Assembly: GCF_020382885.2 (NCBI RefSeq)
Contig: NC_058513.1
Coordinates: 8,217,774-8,281,773, forward strand
DNA length: 64,000 nt
Direction of reading: 5' to 3'
Origin: Scatophagus argus
Taxonomy: Eukaryota > Chordata > Actinopteri > Scatophagidae
Shown here: in pieces, positions 49,124-59,898 of the stretch
Position numbering within the stretch: position 1 is the first letter of the stretch
How the letters are laid out: the number at the start of each line of letters is the position of its first letter
Made by a program: the position numbers and the translations under genes
The notes under the pieces: generated by a model
The model's database searches: none
What the model saw: only the letters and a program-made list of their open reading frames with translations
What the model was told of the DNA's origin: nothing

Positions 49124-51888
49124 GCTCCTTCCTTCCCTCTATCCCCTGATAACAGACTCTCATGGTGGCTTTGAACCCAGCCACTGTTAAGGCAGGCTCA
49201 CCACCTGAGGAGATAAACATAAAACTAGCAACAGACATGACTGACTCTGTATTTCTTACAGCTAATGTATGTGAGTGTGCACATTCTTTTGTTCACTTGT
49301 ATGTACGACAGGTGTGTGTGTGTGTGGGTACTTGTAATGTAACACCTCTGTTCCCTGGCACACATAAATGTCGCTGAGGTTAATTTAAATTTCAGGCCAG
49401 CTCAGCTTGCCCCGCCTGCTACCTTAGACACGTTACACTGGTGTGAGCATTACAACTGCTGGGTAATGGGACACAAAGTGGGGGATAAGGTGACACATCC
49501 AATCCCACAGTGCACGGCCCTGTTTGGGATTGGGTTGCAGGTGAAAATGTTTCCAGGCTCTGAGATCACATGGGTTCTCCCAGCGAGGGCCTTTGTGGGC
49601 ACCTGATTTCCTCTTTTGGCCTAGAAAGGTAAGTGACACCTAAGATGCGGCATCGGAGGAGAGTGACAAGGACATCCTTGAGTGAGTGTCGATATTGTGC
49701 GATGGTCTGTCAGGAGAAAGCACTGTTTCGAGGTCCCAGCTTCATTTTGTGTGACAGCCCCCCCTGTTGTGGAAAGTGTGTAAGTGAGAGGGAAAATAAA
49801 TGCTTTAATTTTATTCGTTTTCGAAGAATAAAAGATCAGCATTTATTAGTCCAATATACTTCTGAGCATGTAAAAAATGTACTTCAGCATACAGAACAGT
49901 AAACAATCATATTTTATAATAAGGGCTACTAATAACGACTTGGCTGAATTAAGCCACAAGTGGCCCCTGAAACAAAGTGAGCTGGGGATTATTAATCACC
50001 TGTTCCCCAAAATCCACCTGAAATACTATCATACCCCGGGTTTGCTTTAAGTTTATTAATAACATTGAAGATATTAAACAAGATTTGGCACAGGGCTTGT
50101 CTATAAAACAGGCCCTTAAGATTAGACAAAAATGCAGAAATAACTCAAGGGCTCTTAACATCTTATATTGTGTTTTAGTCATGGTATAACAAAACCACAA
50201 ATAAATTCATATTCAAATTCAAAAATAATCTCATTCTAAATCTTCATATGTAGTTTACTGTATCATACTATCATATCATGTCAGAATCTTAAAATGCCAA
50301 ACACCAATATACAAGGTGTCACTAATACAGCTGTTACAGACAATGTTACACAAAACGGCTATTGCAGCTGCAGACATATTAATGACTGTTACAAGGGTAT
50401 ATTAGCTAAAGAACAGGAGGTGAAATTGCTGAAATGTGACAAGTGACAGGTTTCATTGACATTATATGCAACATATGTATGTATAACCACTGCAGAATAT
50501 GTGGATATGTATGGTCAAAATTGTGCTGTATCCAGCCAAGTTAAATCTGTGACCTACTAGCTGGCATGACATAAAAGTGATGCGGGTCAAGATTTTCAGT
50601 CCGGATAACCTCAGGGACTGATCATCTTTTGTGAAATCTTTAAAAGAATACATGGACCATTTCTCATTAAATGTTTCAGGCTGTATAAATCATGTCCATA
50701 AGATTACACATGACAGGTGTGCTTATATGTCAGTCAGATGATGAAGGTGTCTCGTATCTGAGTCAGTATTTTTCTGAAATTACAAGTCATGTTTCCTGTG
50801 AAATCATTTCCTAAGTAATGTCCACTTCCTCTGAGGAAGACCAGATTACACTTTGCACAGTTTCAACACATCTCCTCCCAACTGGACCCATGTTCTATTT
50901 AAAATATTTGGTAATTCCTTGCTTCTACCAAATGACAACTCAGCTTTCCTCTCACTCCATGTGAAATCACATGACACGTCAGTAATGAGAACTTGCTTTT
51001 GAAAGAGGTCAAACCTGGAAATCCAGGCAGATTCATGGTCTCATTCTTATCATGTAACAACAACAACATGTCAGCCTGAAAAATCTAACATAAAAAGGAT
51101 TTAAGAGGTGAGGCCTGAATGTAACATTCCTTGGTGTTTTTTTCTTTGCCTGCCATCTTAAAACCCCTTTTGAGCTCTTCAATCACTCCAGTTTCACCTG
51201 TGGGCCAATCTTTTTGATGCCTATTGAAGAGCTAATCATTGTTCCTCCCCGCAGAATCTTATTTTAAATTCTTATTAATACTGCAAAAACTTTTACTGAG
51301 TACAAAACATGGCATAATAAATCTAATGGACATCATGCAGGAGATATCATTCCACTTGGTATAACGTTGTAACAAATAAACATAAAGTTGACACTGTGTT
51401 ATAGATGAAATTAAGCATCAGAGTGCATGTGGTCAAATGTTAAAATGCCAGGATATGCTTATGCAGCCTTTCTCTGCCTAGTCAAAGGAGAGCTAGAACA
51501 TTGTTCTACCGCTACAACCAAATAGTGTTTCCAGTTGTGTCACTGACGGGGCCACAGAGCGAGGCCTCAGCAGTGAATAATGGCCTCCTTTCATGTGAAG
51601 GATTGATTGGAGATCAGACCAGTGTTGATTTCAGGGATCAGATTTGACCGCTTTACTTCTCGGGCTATCAAGCATGCCAGATGAAACATAGCTACACAGA
51701 CTGATCAAGAGGCCCTTGTGTCAGAGCATGAAGCAAACTGCTCTGCTACAATGGAGACACAGGACTGACCTATGAAGTAATTACACAACTCTCACCATGA
51801 TGACATACAGCCATGTCTGGAATTGATCCTAATTTTTTATAGGATATGATGGATAATTTAAAAGTAGAAAGATTATTAATTATTATTT
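49122..51888. other. Intergenic sequence
   Basis: No gene or clear repeat recognised. The open frames are short and lack family signatures. Confidence 0.5.
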
Positions 51889-52365
51889 TAACTTTCTTGC
51901 AAAGAGTTTGGTGTGAAGACACCATTCCCATGTCTGTGCAGTAAATACTGATAAATATGGAGACTGCAGGTGGTTAGCTTAACCTAGTATAAAGATGGGA
52001 AACAGCTAGTCTGTCTAAATGTAACAGATGTAAGCCTACCAGCAACATGATGTATTCAAGCCATACAAAATTGCAAATGTAAAACAAGTTGTGACTTTAT
52101 GGGGGTTCGTATACGTGTGTATTTCCAGGGGCAGTGACTTCCTGGAATCTCCAATTTTGTTTTTTGTTCAAATCAGGAAAACAAACACCTTTAAAATTAG
52201 TGAAATTTAAAGATGTTTGTGTGACAATTTTTGTCCTTTGAACAGAATCAAACTACCTGGTACCCCAAGCGTCCCTTCTTTATGCTAAGCTAAGCTAACC
52301 TTCTCCTGGCAGTAGCTTCACACTTATTGTGCAGATTTTCTCACTTTTTTTTCTAACGCTTGACG
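51889..52365 (+). mobile_element. Second, diverged copy of the long-inverted-repeat element
   Basis: Left part has CATGTCTGTGCAGTAAATAC, GGTTAGCTTAACCTAGTATA and AAGATGGGAAACAGCTAG. Right part has TTTATGCTAAGCTAAGCTAA, CCTTCTCCTGGCAGTAGCTT and CACACTTATTGTGCAGA, which is the reverse complement of the left in diverged form. The middle carries GGGGCAGTGACTTCCTGGAA, also part of this family as I know it. Ends are less sharp than in the copy at 48.3 kb. Confidence 0.65.
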
Positions 52366-53640
52366 CTTACTCTAATATGAGTATTTTCCATTATGCTGAA
52401 AAATACCTTTGAGACAAGTATCAACTGGAAACCTATTTATTCCAAACAAATTAGGGTTGTACTGCTTGAATCCTTTTGTCAGTTTTGCCTTGACGTAACA
52501 CATACCAAATATAACCACCACAGCCGGTTTTGTACAACTCATAATTCCACCGGATGGCGGTCTTGTCATCTGTCAAACCGTCTTTTCATTGCCTAAATCA
52601 CTGTACCTGTAAAGTCTGTTCAAGTCTGCTGTGGATCGACGACACTTCGGGTACGACAAAACCAACAAGTGCCGCAATTTAAGTCATTCTAAATGTCATA
52701 GTAATCTTTTCTGAGGTTCATCAGTGGGCAGTTGATGCATCACAACCTGGGTGATACAACAGTGTGGTTAATTCTGAAATCGATGACATCTATAGACAGT
52801 CATTTGCATATCCATCTCACTGTTTATCACAAATAAACTGTCTTATCTGTTTGTGACCCGTTGTCAGATTTTCCAGTCTGTCTGTTAAAAGTCATTCTCC
52901 TCGTGTGTACCACGATGGACCAAAAACATGCTGGATTACCACCAAAGTCATATAGTAAAACAAAAGTTTCTCCCAAAAAATCCTACATTTCAGAAAAATC
53001 CTTGTGATAAAAGCGTTCATCCACTTTCAGTTTCAATTTCCTTCCACCTGCTATGCCCACTTCCACTTGTTCTCTTTGTGGATGAGTTTAAACTTGTTTT
53101 GTGACTGGACACCCTCATACCTGAACTACAAACTGAGTTACATCAGTTTGAAAAATCATTAATGAATTCCAGTTCCCAAAATGAAACTCTTGAATTGTGT
53201 TACTTTGGAGGCTTCAGTAGTCTGTAATTGCATAATATACTTTCACCACTTTTTCATTTTATTCTATTTTTTTTTTTTTTTAATTTGTTTGTTTGTTTGT
53301 TTTTTGTTACTCACACACTTTGGTATATGGTTCTTTCGGTCTGTTTCAGTCTTACTTTCCAATCATTTTAATAGTTTGTTTTTGTGTTACTACTTTTTTT
53401 TTTATTTTATGTCATGTTGGTAATTTGCGGTGGATTTGATTTGAAAAGTTGAAAATTGTTAAACCCAAATTAATGAACATATTATTGTGCTCAGAACATT
53501 AAATTATGCTCAGGCTAAATCCATATATTATATGATCAATCACAGGATCTACGTAACCTCGGCTTCTTATAAAGAGCTTTAAAGTTAAATGTATAAACCT
53601 CGTGGAAACCATCAGTCATAATGAGACTCCTTCAGATGAT
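52366..53640. other. Intergenic sequence upstream of csf3
   Basis: No gene seen. T-rich stretch at about 53255-53310 with TTTG units. The right end may contain distal control sequence of csf3. Confidence 0.5.
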
Positions 53641-53648
53641 CAAATGAT

Positions 53649-53680
53649 GGGAATTCCCTCCATGGACGTGCTATATATAT
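53649..53680 (+). promoter_or_regulatory. csf3 core promoter: NF-kappaB site and TATA box
   Basis: A perfect palindromic kappaB site GGGAATTCCC (53649-53658) lies 14 bases before a TATATATAT box (53672-53680). The TATA box is about 76 bases upstream of the csf3 ATG, so a start near 53705 would give a 5'UTR of about 50 nt. Mammalian CSF3 is likewise induced through kappaB-type sites close to its TATA box. The sites are exact; inducibility is inferred. Confidence 0.75.
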
Positions 53681-53755
53681 GGCTACAAGTGAACAATAAA
53701 TCTCAAATAGTGTTCACTTGAGGTCAATACCAAAAGACATTCCTCACCAGAGGCC

Positions 53756-54157
53756 ATGAACATTCTGATTGGTGAGTAGTAGTGAGGTAATAGTTGTGAA
53801 ATTTCTCTTGACTGCTGATCTTGTCCAGACAGAGCAGACGCTCTGGAGGAGAGCAACCAGCACTCGGACTAACATTATCTTAACCAACTGGTATATAACA
53901 AAGTTTATTCTAAAGCTTATTGAACTGGTTTAAGGAGTAAAAGGGTGAATGTATTCTCAGGTTATTTTAAGTTTTCACATTCACTATGGTTAACTGCTGT
54001 ATTTACTTTTGGTTTAGGGTCTCACATTACACTGACTAGTCTCAACTCTCATGCAGCTATGTAGCCTGAGGGGGGGGACGTGCCCGGTGCTGCAGCACAG
54101 AGTAGCTGCTGAGGAGAGAGCCAGGCTTTGTTCTGCTGTCTGTCTGTCCTCCTCGCC

Positions 54158-54209
<52 letters not shown>

Positions 54210-55908
54210 TTGTGCTGGGTCTATAAAAAGCGGAATTGTTTTGATGCTCCGACGGTGACATTTTGAGTTTTTCCTCCTCTTGCAGTCTTCGTCATTCCCT
54301 GCTACATGGCCTCGTTGGCCCGCAGCGCACCTCTGCCGGGGACAAGCGCACTTGTTGAGGATCCGCAGTCTCAGGAGATGGTGCAGAGGAGCCGCAGCTT
54401 GATAGAAAAAATCCTGCTCTCCATTCCCGACACGCACAAATCGTGCATTCGCTCCGAGGTGAGTGGCAGCAGATGCGTCCTGATGGCGCGTTGTTCCGTT
54501 TTGGTCTCATGTGTGTCAGGCGGAGCTGTGAGACTGTAATGCTGCAATGAGCCCACAAAAAAACGGGCTTCTGCTTGTTTGAGCGTCAGGCGTCTGAAAT
54601 GCATTGATAGGTTATTACTTATGCACTAATCGTCGTGCATTGTATGTGTGAGAAATTTAAGATAAAAATTGGATGAATTATCAGGTCTGTAGTACCACTT
54701 GTAGCTGGTATAGCAGCAGTATTCACTTCTCCAGTCTGAGTTGAAGTAGTAATGGAACTGCTAAAATGGACCAGCATTAATCCCTAAAGTCTGTTAGCAT
54801 GTGGTGCAAAGTTTTTTTGTTTTACTGCACTTAAATACATTTTGACGTGCTTGTTCTTGCATATTTGTATTTTATGCCACTTTAGATTTGAACCACATTG
54901 CAGTCCTTTAACATCACTCCTTGCTTTTTAAGTTAGAGAGTACATACAGTCTATGATGAGTTTAAAAAGTAAATACAGTAACTGAAATTAGCACCAGAAA
55001 TTAAAGTATACTTTAAATGCATTTTGTTGATTATTGCGAAGTAGATTTTACTACATGACTTTCACGTGTAATGGATTTTCTTTACATTGTGGTATTAGTA
55101 CTTTCACCTTAGTAAAGGATCTGATCACTTCTGCCATCACTGTTATCTTATGAAGGATTTCACATTTTGCAGAACTAAACAGGCCTATAAGAGCATATGG
55201 AAGGAATGTGTACTTCGAGCTGCATGCCAAGCTGCAATCTAACCATTACATCTCTGCATTATCTCTCTACCGCAGGCCTTACAACTCAATTCCTCTGAAA
55301 ATGCAAAGCTTGTGACAATGGCGTCCATGATCGGCATTCCCTCTGCTCCTGTGCTCAAAGTCGTGTCAGAAAGCTTCACTTTGGTAAGCATCTTCTAGGC
55401 TTATAACCAAATGAAATGAAGTTTGAATAGAAAAAAACAGACATGAGCAGTTTGTTGGTGTTTGGTCCTATTAGGAGACCTGTTTGAGACACATATCTGA
55501 GGGTCTTCAGCTGCACAGGGCCTTACTGAGCTCTGTTTCTAATCACCTGGAAAACAACGACAAAGTGACTGAGCTACTTGCTGACATCAAAGACCTGGTC
55601 ATTCAGATCAATAAGGTGGGAGACTCCTTCTAAGTCACAGTCTTATCTTCCCAGAAAGACTTTTTTCACTACTTTTAAGCACCTTTCATGATGTTGTTCT
55701 GTTTACCTTGCAGATGCTGAGACTGGTCCAAGAGAAGGCTGTGGTGCCGCCCACACCAACCCCTGTGACCTTAAGGCTCCCAGGGGACTATGAGGTTCAG
55801 GTGGCGGCCCACCTGACTCTGGTGCAGCTCCAGTCCTTTGGGCAGGACGTGGTCCGCTGCCTCAGGAGTCTGGACCTGAGCAATGAGGAGGAGGAGACAG
55901 AGAGCTGA
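53756..55908 (+). CDS. csf3: Granulocyte colony-stimulating factor, csf3 (five exons)
   Basis: Secreted four-helix cytokine that drives granulocyte production and mobilisation through the G-CSF receptor. Exons: 53756-53771, 54286-54458, 55276-55383, 55475-55615, 55714-55908. They join in frame to 210 residues. The first exon encodes only MNILI plus one base; with exon 2 it forms a signal peptide (MNILIVFVIPCYMASLA), which the ATG within exon 2 would lack. This is why the upstream start is chosen. The mature chain has the helix A segment EMVQRSRSLIEKILLSIP, a sequon at LNSSEN, cysteines in HKSC, ETCLRH and VVRCLRS, and the conserved end VQLQSFGQDVVRCLRSL. Five exons with this phase pattern match vertebrate CSF3, and med24 is the next gene as in human. 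Teleosts often have two csf3 copies; which paralogue this is cannot be decided here. Confidence 0.92.
54157..54202 (+). repeat. (TC)n(CA)n tract in csf3 intron 1
   Basis: About 22 bases of TC followed by about 25 of CA, ending 83 nt upstream of the exon 2 acceptor. Confidence 0.95.
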
Positions 55909-56570
55909 CCAATAGGTGTCATGCTTTAGGCTCATAGCTTTGGGCACATGTTAATTTTTTATTATGGTATTTATTTATTTATCTGTTTCAAATTATTTAT
56001 TACCTATTACTATTTTTATATGTATTTATTTAACTTAGATATAGAATATTTATTAAAGGAATTTTATTTTTGATAGCAAAGTCCTCTTTTTTGTTGACAG
56101 CTGAGTAAACTTCTGTTTAAACAGGTCTGCTCACCTTTTCTGTAAGTGCTTTATAAGCCTATGTTACATAAGAATCATTGTACACGAAATGATCCCCCAG
56201 CCTGCCAAATACAAGAAATACAGATTTACCTTATATTGGTATGAAAATATTCTAACTTATATATATATATATATATATGTATATACTTACCGTATATTCT
56301 GAGTTTACTGAAAAAAATGATATGTAGCAAAACAGGAAGTTTAGAGGCAGCTTAAAAAAAGGCACCATTCTTCAACATTTCCTTCCTGTCTTAGTCAGCT
56401 GAGACATTTGTGAACTTTTAGAACTCATTAGGAGATTGGGGGTTCATAAATGACTTATCACACACTCTGTAAAATGTTAAATGCTAACTGTTTTTGTGCA
56501 AATCCGTTTCTGTATGAATGAATTCCGTTCATATACATGTTAGTTATTTTCTCATCTTCTAATAATAAAA
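55909..56570 (+). other. csf3 3'UTR with AU-rich elements
   Basis: Overlapping AUUUA pentamers occur at 55969-55981 (three in a row, ATTTATTTATTTA), near 55994, at 56024-56032 and at 56048-56052. This is a class II AU-rich element of the kind that makes cytokine mRNAs short-lived. Candidate poly(A) signals are ATTAAA at 56052-56057, for a short form, and AATAAA at 56564-56569. An AT microsatellite at 56259-56278 lies between them. Confidence 0.8.
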
Positions 56571-57049
56571 CAAAACTTTCATGAAAACTAAACTGTTCCA
56601 TTTTGTCAATGACCAAGCATATGGACATATCATGCACCAAGACTGCTGACAAATGCTGTCTCATGAATGAAACCTAAAAAAAAACATAGCTAAAATTCCA
56701 GTGAAGCTTATACTGTAATAGAGAAGTGCAAGTAAAAGTAAAATAAAGGTTTTTGTGACATCTGTGCCACATTGCCAGACAGATTTCCTTGAGGAAGTGT
56801 TGCAAGCTGTGGGCAACAGTCTGATGACCACAAGCTTTTTTTTTCACTAAGAGGATGGTCCAAAGTCCCTTGTACGAAATATTATGAAGCAGCCTCACTA
56901 GCATGTGACCATTCAACTGACTCACCGTTTGTGATCACAGCTTCTATCCTTGTTCCAACTTCCAAATGTGACCATAATATGATCAAAAACCCACAATAGA
57001 GGAAACACACAAAGGGAAGAAAGAGAACATTCATTCTGGTTTTTATATA
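56571..57049. other. Short gap between convergent csf3 and med24
   Basis: Less than 500 bp between the distal csf3 signal (plus strand) and the med24 poly(A) signal (minus strand). Nothing else recognised. Confidence 0.6.
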
Positions 57050-57055
57050 TTTATT
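57050..57055 (-). terminator. Poly(A) signal of med24
   Basis: AATAAA on the minus strand about 260 nt past the med24 stop codon, within an AT-rich stretch. Confidence 0.6.
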
Positions 57056-57315
57056 TTAAAATGTATTTACATACCTGTTTGCATGAGAAACAACAAAAAA
57101 AAAACAATAGAAACACTGTGTTTACAGAGACAAGGTTACAAACATGTTATTTTCCAACAAAGACAATCGACGATCCAGCCAGGTTCTGTGCTGCTCTCAA
57201 CAGACAATAAAACACGAGTCTGAGCTTTTTTTAAATCGTTGGCTGCACTTCACCCACCACCCACTGGGCCAACAGGGGGTCAGCTGGGTACTCAGTTTAA
57301 ATTTAAACCCACAGT

Positions 57316-59898
57316 TTACAGAGCAGAGATGGCTTTGGCAGCTACTCTCCTCCCCAGCGGCAGAGTCAGGTCAGTGATTGCCAGGACAACTTTTGGTTTG
57401 GCCAGAGCAGGTAGCTTCACCAGCTCAGAAACCTGCATGCACAAAGAGACAAATGACTGTTATTTTACAGCTCCAATGGGCATCACAAACTGATTATTTA
57501 GAGGGTGACATTGGGTGCTTGATGTGGTTTTCAGGGTGTGCTGGTTCTTTGCATGGACAACTACTTAGGTACTAGTTAGGTAGGTACTTTAAAACATTTG
57601 ATTTCCTAATTATTTTCTTCTGTTCGTCAAAAACGACTTTATTTTTCTCTATCAGAAGGCACTGTGAACAATCTTATGGTTACAGGCTCCAATAAAACCA
57701 TAAGTCATACACAACAGCACCAACACAGTGGCTTTATAACACTCTTGACCACTGGATTCTCCTACCACTCTACACCAAAGCACACAATCCTCAATGTGTT
57801 TGCAACCAGCAGAACACACAATACAAAGACCAAGAAATTCCACAGCCTTCCCAGTAGTGTCTGATGCAACAGCCACTTATCTCCCTCCTTATCTCTACCT
57901 GTCTGCCGCCCCCTCCCAGTTTCTTCTCTTCTCAGCTCATAACTCACCATCGTGAAGGGCATGAACTGCAGGATGCTTCCCCGACTTCCCTGCTCCGAGC
58001 ACTCAACACACTCCTCAATAAAACTCTGCACAAACTGGGTGTGAGGTCCCGCCATCTTGGAGCCCACGATAGACGAAATGAGGAGGAAAAGGTTGGCTGA
58101 AAAGGACACAGCAGGTGGTATGAATTACCAAGGTTCAAGTAATCATGCATTTATCTACTCTACTATCTACTATGGCATTTTGCCTGAGGTGACAGACAGT
58201 TAACGTAGAGGCTGTTAACTAGAATTTTACACCTGCAGAGAAATATCTATTGGTTTAATTCAATGTTAATCAAATAAAATAAAACCTGCCAGTAATGAAA
58301 GTCTTCAGCATGGTCAAAAATGTGAAGCTTTTCTTTGACTTTCATTCAATTACAATTGTATTTGAATGTTTGATGATCAGCTGCTTGTGCTGGTTTATAA
58401 CATTCCTCTTCAACTTTGATAACAAAATCTTTCATTACTGACATTTATGTGAACTATAAAACTAAATTCAGCGTTTGGTTGGGTGACACACTGATGGGGA
58501 GGCCAGCATAAGGTGTCTTAGTAATGTGGTGGCTCCCCAAGAGCAGGCAGAACAGTTTTCACTTGTTTGTCTATCTAATGTACCGTACCGGTAATCACAA
58601 ATGAAGTCACAAAAGCAGGCCTAAAGATTACACAGATCTTTGACAGGTAAAAAGGACTGTGCATGGACAGAGACAGTGTTCTCACCCAGGACTCGGTTGA
58701 GAGGGTCCCTCATGTTGACAGTGTGGAGCTGGGAGGCAGAGAGGGAACTGCTCATAGATCGGTCTCCTGTGAGATCACACATGACTTGAGACACAGCAGT
58801 TCACTTTTTTTATTTTAATTTTTAGCACAAAAAAAACCAAAAAAGAAAAAAAAACAACTTCTCATACAGGATCCTGTATGTCGTTTCAATGGAATAGATA
58901 ACAAAAAAAAGAATCTTAAAACTCATAGTTTCAACTGACCAAGCAAAACTGTGATTTTTTAAGAAGTTCTTTAAGTAGCTGTAGCTAAAATTTCCAGAGC
59001 ATAAAAGTGTAGCATGGAACCACAATATAATGTTGCTCTCAAAGTCAGCTTTCAAATTGTTTAGAGCAAAAATTTTGCAATAGATGACAGAGCTCAAGTC
59101 AGAACTTGCTTACAGGTAAGATGCTTAACAAATAACCAGAGTTGAGACGGATTGGTTTATAAGCCGCAAGATTATTTGCTTCTCTGATTAAACTAAAAGT
59201 GCTTACAAGAAGCAACTTGCCCATCATAATCCACAACTTAGAATGCCAGCCAAATGACTGAAAGGCCACAGGCTCCAGAACTCAACCATGCATTAAAACA
59301 TAGATGTTAATAGACTGACCTGGACTGGACAGGGCTACAGGCTCGTCCTCATTGGAGCTGAGCAGACGCATGAGTTTAGAGGGTTGAGTATCATCCAAGG
59401 GAAACAGGCTGTTGTAGTCCTGCAGCGGGTAATATGTAATATAACATGTTAGACTACGCTGTATTGGAATAGGAGGGAACATTTCACTTCATGGTAACAG
59501 AACACAAAGCCCTGGTGACACGCATGACTGTTCTACCTCAATATCTTCTCGCTGCCTTTTGCGCTGACGAGCAGAGAACGAGCCTTTGTGGTGAGAGGAG
59601 TAAGAGCTGAGCGCACACCACACGCACAACCTGAGGAGTGTCCAGGAGAGTAAAGTTAACACTAGACGCCCCAAATGCCAAAAACGTTCAACATCAAAGT
59701 ATTAAACTTCTCTGACTTGGCCAACGCCTTTCCGGGGGGGTCTGCCAGGTGGTGCCAGTGGGCGGAGTCTGTCAGCAGGTTAGGCAGAATGGTACCCAGC
59801 AGGGTGAGGGTGATCTGCTGAGAGTCCAGGCAGAAGATGCTGTACAGTAGCTCCACCACCCGATTGGCCCACTCCTGTCGAGTCTCCTTCAGCAGCTC
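57316..59898 (-). CDS. med24: med24 exons, downstream part (last six)
   Basis: Exons: 59717-59898, 59537-59630, 59320-59419, 58686-58766, 57948-58096, 57316-57432. They encode ELLKETRQEWANRVVELLYS, the basic RQRKRQREDIE segment, DYNSLFPLDDTQPSKLMRLL, SMSSSLSASQLHTVNMRDPL, ANLFLLISSIVGSKMAGPHT and VSELVKLPALAKPKVVLAIT. The stop codon TAA occupies 57316-57318. The larger introns (58097-58685 and 58767-59319) contain only AT-rich unique sequence. Confidence 0.93.

Noticed and set aside
46226-53640. psmd3 or gasdermin gene between lrrc3c and csf3
   Set aside because: No open frame in this interval shows PCI-domain or gasdermin sequence; the interval is mostly repeats and AT-rich DNA.
54306-54539. 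csf3 starting at the ATG in exon 2 (MASLARSAP)
   Set aside because: It would lack a signal peptide, while an upstream micro-exon with correct phase, donor, TATA box and 5'UTR spacing gives a full one.
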